Of a stretch of DNA of 64,000 nucleotides, positions 61,010 through 64,000 are shown piece after piece. The stretch is from the NCBI GenBank assembly GCA_035578905.1, contig JAQJVL010000535.1, positions 234,001 through 298,000 on the forward strand, written 5' to 3'. Both the position numbers and the translations under genes were made by a program. Numbering within the stretch: position 1 is the first letter of the stretch; every line of letters starts with the position of its first letter. Source of the stretch: Stictocephala bisonia (Eukaryota; Arthropoda; Insecta; Hemiptera; Membracidae). The notes under the pieces are model-generated. The model was given only the letters and a program-made list of their open reading frames with translations. It did no database searches and had not been told where the DNA came from.

Positions 61010-63468
61010 CTATTCAATTTTGAGGTATTTTGTAATAAAACTTTCAAATTTTTCTTGTTCACCTGTTGGGCTTGAGTCGTGTTTTTCATCTTTAATTTCA
61101 AGATCAAACTCAAAAAAAGAATCAAAACTATCCGTGTTGATATCAAAGAGATCAGTAAAAGTGCATTCAAAGGAGGGACTGCCACAGTTGTAATCATCAA
61201 CTTCGGTTTTTAAGTTTTCCTTAAAATTTATTTTTTCTGTCGAATCCAAGCTATAGTTGCTGTTAAATACCCCCAGGGAATATTTTTTCTCGTCCTCATT
61301 TCCGCCTGCTTGTGCAGTAGGGTTGTTGTAATTTCCAATTTCCATGCCACCCATTAGAACGTCCTTTTTGTTAAGCGCTGGTTTAAGCTCAGTTGCTGGA
61401 TCTGGCATTTGCACAATTCTTTCATGATTTTCAGAAGAGAGTGAAATAGAAGCAATAGTATCTCTGTTTTTATAGAATGTATCAGTTTTCGACTCGCCAC
61501 TCGTAATCATTGTAGTCTGGTGTTTTGTATCTAGTTTATTGTCAACACTTTGTCCAGGTACCAAACGTTTATATAGTTCTCTAAGGTTATTGGTTATGCC
61601 TAGTATGGATTTAGATTTACCGTCAAATTGACCTATACCAGTTTGATTTGTATTAGTTAGTGATGATAAAGGTTTACCATCGAATTGGCTTGTAATCCTA
61701 CTCGTTTTATTTTCAGTAGTTAGTGTTAATATAGATTTACCATTAAACAGGTCCATACCTGGTTGATTTGTATTGGTTATTGTTGATACAGATTTACCAC
61801 TTGTAGGCCTAACCATTTCTTTTTCAGTAGTTGGTATTGGAATAGATTTATCAACGAATAGGCCCTTACGGATCGAATTTGTATTGTTTGGTGTTGATGC
61901 AGGTTTACCACCAAATCGGTTAATGCCCGTTGGATTTTTAGTAGTTAATGTTGGTATTGATTTACCACCAGTCAGAGTTGAGCTAACTAGATTTGAGTAT
62001 CCTGACGGGGACATAGAAGAATATAAGCCTGAGCCCATTAAATTTGAATTTGTTTCCGTGTAGAAGGTATTGTGTAGCCGACTTTTATTCAATAAATTGT
62101 GGTTCAACTGATTTTCCAAGAAATTTCCACCGTTTCTAAACATAAACTGATTTTTACTATCCCGATTGGGCCCCAGAGTGTTTTTATCACGTAGAACCAT
62201 ACTGCTTATATACGCATTTTCCGGATTAAGAGAATTCGAATAATGGTCGTGCGAGTTTCTGAATAAATGCTGATTGAGAGGATTATGTTGGTTTTCAGTT
62301 CTAGTTTCGAAGTGAGGGTCCATTTTACTACTTAAACCATTTTTCGGAACTGGGGGGATCTTTAAATATTCAGCCATGTTTCTAGCTGCAGGATTCTGCT
62401 GGTATTGAATAGTTTTCGGAAGCCAGTGACCTACTTGATTCTGTTGGTGTTGTATATTATTCTCAAAACACTGACCTAGTGGATTCTGTTGTTGTAGAAC
62501 GATATTCTCAAACCACTTACTTCGTAAATTCTGGTGGTGTTGTACATTATTTTCTAGGCTTTGTGAGTTCTGTTGTTGCTGAACAGTATTCTCAAAGCAT
62601 TGACCTAGTTGATTCTGGTGGAATGGTACAGCATTGTTGAAGCCCTGACTTAATGGATTCTGTTGGTATTTTACAGTATTCCCAAGGTATTGACCTCCTG
62701 CATTCTGTTGCTGTTGAACAGTATTTTCAAACCATTTACCTCGTTGATTCTGGTGGAATGGTACGGTATTGTCGAAGCCCTGACTTAATGGATTCTGTTG
62801 GTACTGAACTACATTATCGAGGCGCTGAGCTTGAGTATTCAGTTGGTTTTCTAAGGAATCCCGAACTCGCTGATCCTGCGTTTCGTACATCATGCTTCTG
62901 TGGAAATCACGCTGAGTATTCAGATGAAGATTGTCTACGCATTGAAGATTTGAACTTGAAACTTTAAATGTTTGTTGAGTGTTATGATTGCTTTGTAGAT
63001 TTTTTTGTAAAGTACAATCATTGTATGGAAACATTTGTGATTTCCCAAATGAAAATGGTGTTGATGCAGGTTTACATTGCATGCCACCCACCATACATTC
63101 TTGATTACTTAGGTGAGATGGTAGTTTATTAAAAATGTTATCTGTGTATGGTGGCTGTGTTCCACCCCCAGAGGGCATTTTTCCACGACGCCCTCGCCAC
63201 TTTGGCACCTTGCAATTCCCACCACATAAGTACGGGTGACATCTTGGCATGGATGACTGACAGGCTTGGAGTAAACAAGTGGATAGAAGGTGATTTATGA
63301 GTTCATTGAGTTCAATCAATATTCCTTGTATGCTGTGGGCCATTGGCCATAGAGTGTCAAATATTACTTTTACTTGGTAATCTGACTGAGGAGATGTGAA
63401 ACTTAACAGAGCCATGCACTCTTTTCTATTTGAATTCAATGGAGAGTAGAACAGCTCAAATTTAACAC
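61010..63468 (-). CDS. 3'-terminal exon of a Gln/Asn-rich protein with an acidic tail, function unknown
   Basis: One uninterrupted minus-strand frame of about 819 codons runs from a canonical acceptor (TTGTTCTGTTACAG, exon start 63,468) to a TAG at 61,012-61,010. No in-frame ATG lies near the acceptor, so upstream exons beyond 64,000 are expected. In order: a hydrophobic, probably helical N-terminal part (FDTLWPMAHSIQGILIELNE); a small Cys-rich then basic segment (CHPYLCGGNC, KWRGRRGK); a Gln/Asn-rich region with repeats of roughly 17-22 residues (FENTVQQQQNPLGQ type) over about residues 220-400; a second set of Thr/Asn-rich repeats (GKSILTLTTENKT type) over about 520-650; and an acidic, Phe-rich C-terminus (DLFDINTDSFDSFFEFDLEI). 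The composition suggests a nuclear regulatory or RNA-related protein, but this is inference and I do not recognise the family. Confidence 0.85.
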
Positions 63469-64000
63469 CTGTAACAGAACAATAAAAACAATCTAATAAT
63501 TAAACTAGCTTCTGAAGCACTGAAATCAAATAAATCCAAAATTGAACATGGACCCATGACTAAAATGTATTAATAAAAATTAATAAATTTTAATTAATAA
63601 ATTACTAAAAATTAATAAATATTAATAAACAACAATTCTAAAGCAGTGTTGATAATTAGAATGCACTTTGATATAGCTTGATTGGAGTCATTGTTGGTAT
63701 GTTGAAAGGGTTCTTAAAAAGATACATTTATAAACCAAATTATTCATGTTTACTCCTGCAAAATTACAATTTTGAATCTCTGCAAGGTATGCAAGGCCAT
63801 ATACAGGTAAATATATACTGTGTGTTTATGTTAGGAAAAATATCAAATACATAAGGTGAGATAGTTGTTATATTCTTAACATTTACTATTATTTACTTGC
63901 TATTTGAGAAGAAGTTTTTAAAACTTACTTAAAAGTCTCTTTATAAGACAATATGATTGGATACATAGTACAACATAGACAAAAAGTATCACCTTAGCTT
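63469..64000 (-). other. Intron of the gene at 61,010-63,468
   Basis: AT-rich sequence upstream of the acceptor on the minus strand. No further exon can be called before the window ends. Confidence 0.55.

Noticed and set aside
61773..62967. Plus-strand frames of 96 and 104 codons
   Set aside because: They are the antisense of the well supported minus-strand exon and follow its repeat structure.

Overview
This is a window of AT-rich eukaryotic nuclear DNA, most likely from an insect or another arthropod. The reasons are a run of the insect-type telomere motif (TTAGG/CCTAA), degraded LINE, Polinton-like and hAT elements typical of arthropod genomes, and one intron-bounded gene exon. There are no operons, rRNA or recognisable tRNA genes. 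The species and order cannot be fixed from the sequence.

Region by region: 1-12,300 is anomalous, homopolymer-rich sequence that reads like low-accuracy consensus and holds no supportable gene. From about 12.8 kb the sequence is clean, and it is dominated by tandem repeats and transposons. The arrays are: 70-bp (13.1-13.6 kb), 58-bp (13.9-14.9), 21-bp (15.2), 36-bp (19.3-19.65), 42-bp (21.5-25.3), about 60-bp (28.0-29.5), 72-bp (30.0-36.0, split by two insertions), a second and unrelated 72-bp (37.8-39.6), 37-bp and 36-bp arrays in mirrored order (40.2-42.7), 50-bp (43.5-44.1), 100-bp (46.8-53.6, split by two insertions), 42-bp (55.2-57.5) and 42-bp (60.1-60.3).

Mobile elements: an inverted pair of dead LINE fragments (15.3-17.8 kb); a Polinton-like DNA polymerase B remnant cut off by the 42-bp array (20.9-21.5); a TIR transposon (30.23-31.39); a likely solo LTR with a 4-bp target duplication that carries a long hairpin with telomere-like repeats in its loop (33.26-34.76); a foldback-like palindromic element built from minisatellites (40.19-42.75); a foldback MITE (46.2-46.6); a non-autonomous hAT with a clean 8-bp target duplication (46.91-48.23); and a 3.85-kb transposon with about 480-bp inverted termini and a decayed transposase-like gene (49.1-53.0). 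Several insertions landed inside minisatellite units, so the empty site can be read from neighbouring units and the order of events reconstructed.

Host genes: the only well supported coding region is a long 3'-terminal exon on the minus strand (61,010-63,468) for a Gln/Asn-rich protein with an acidic tail and unknown function. Two short minus-strand candidate exons (37,040-37,109 and 59,472-59,573) are weaker. Most long open frames elsewhere are by-products of repeat units whose length is a multiple of three.
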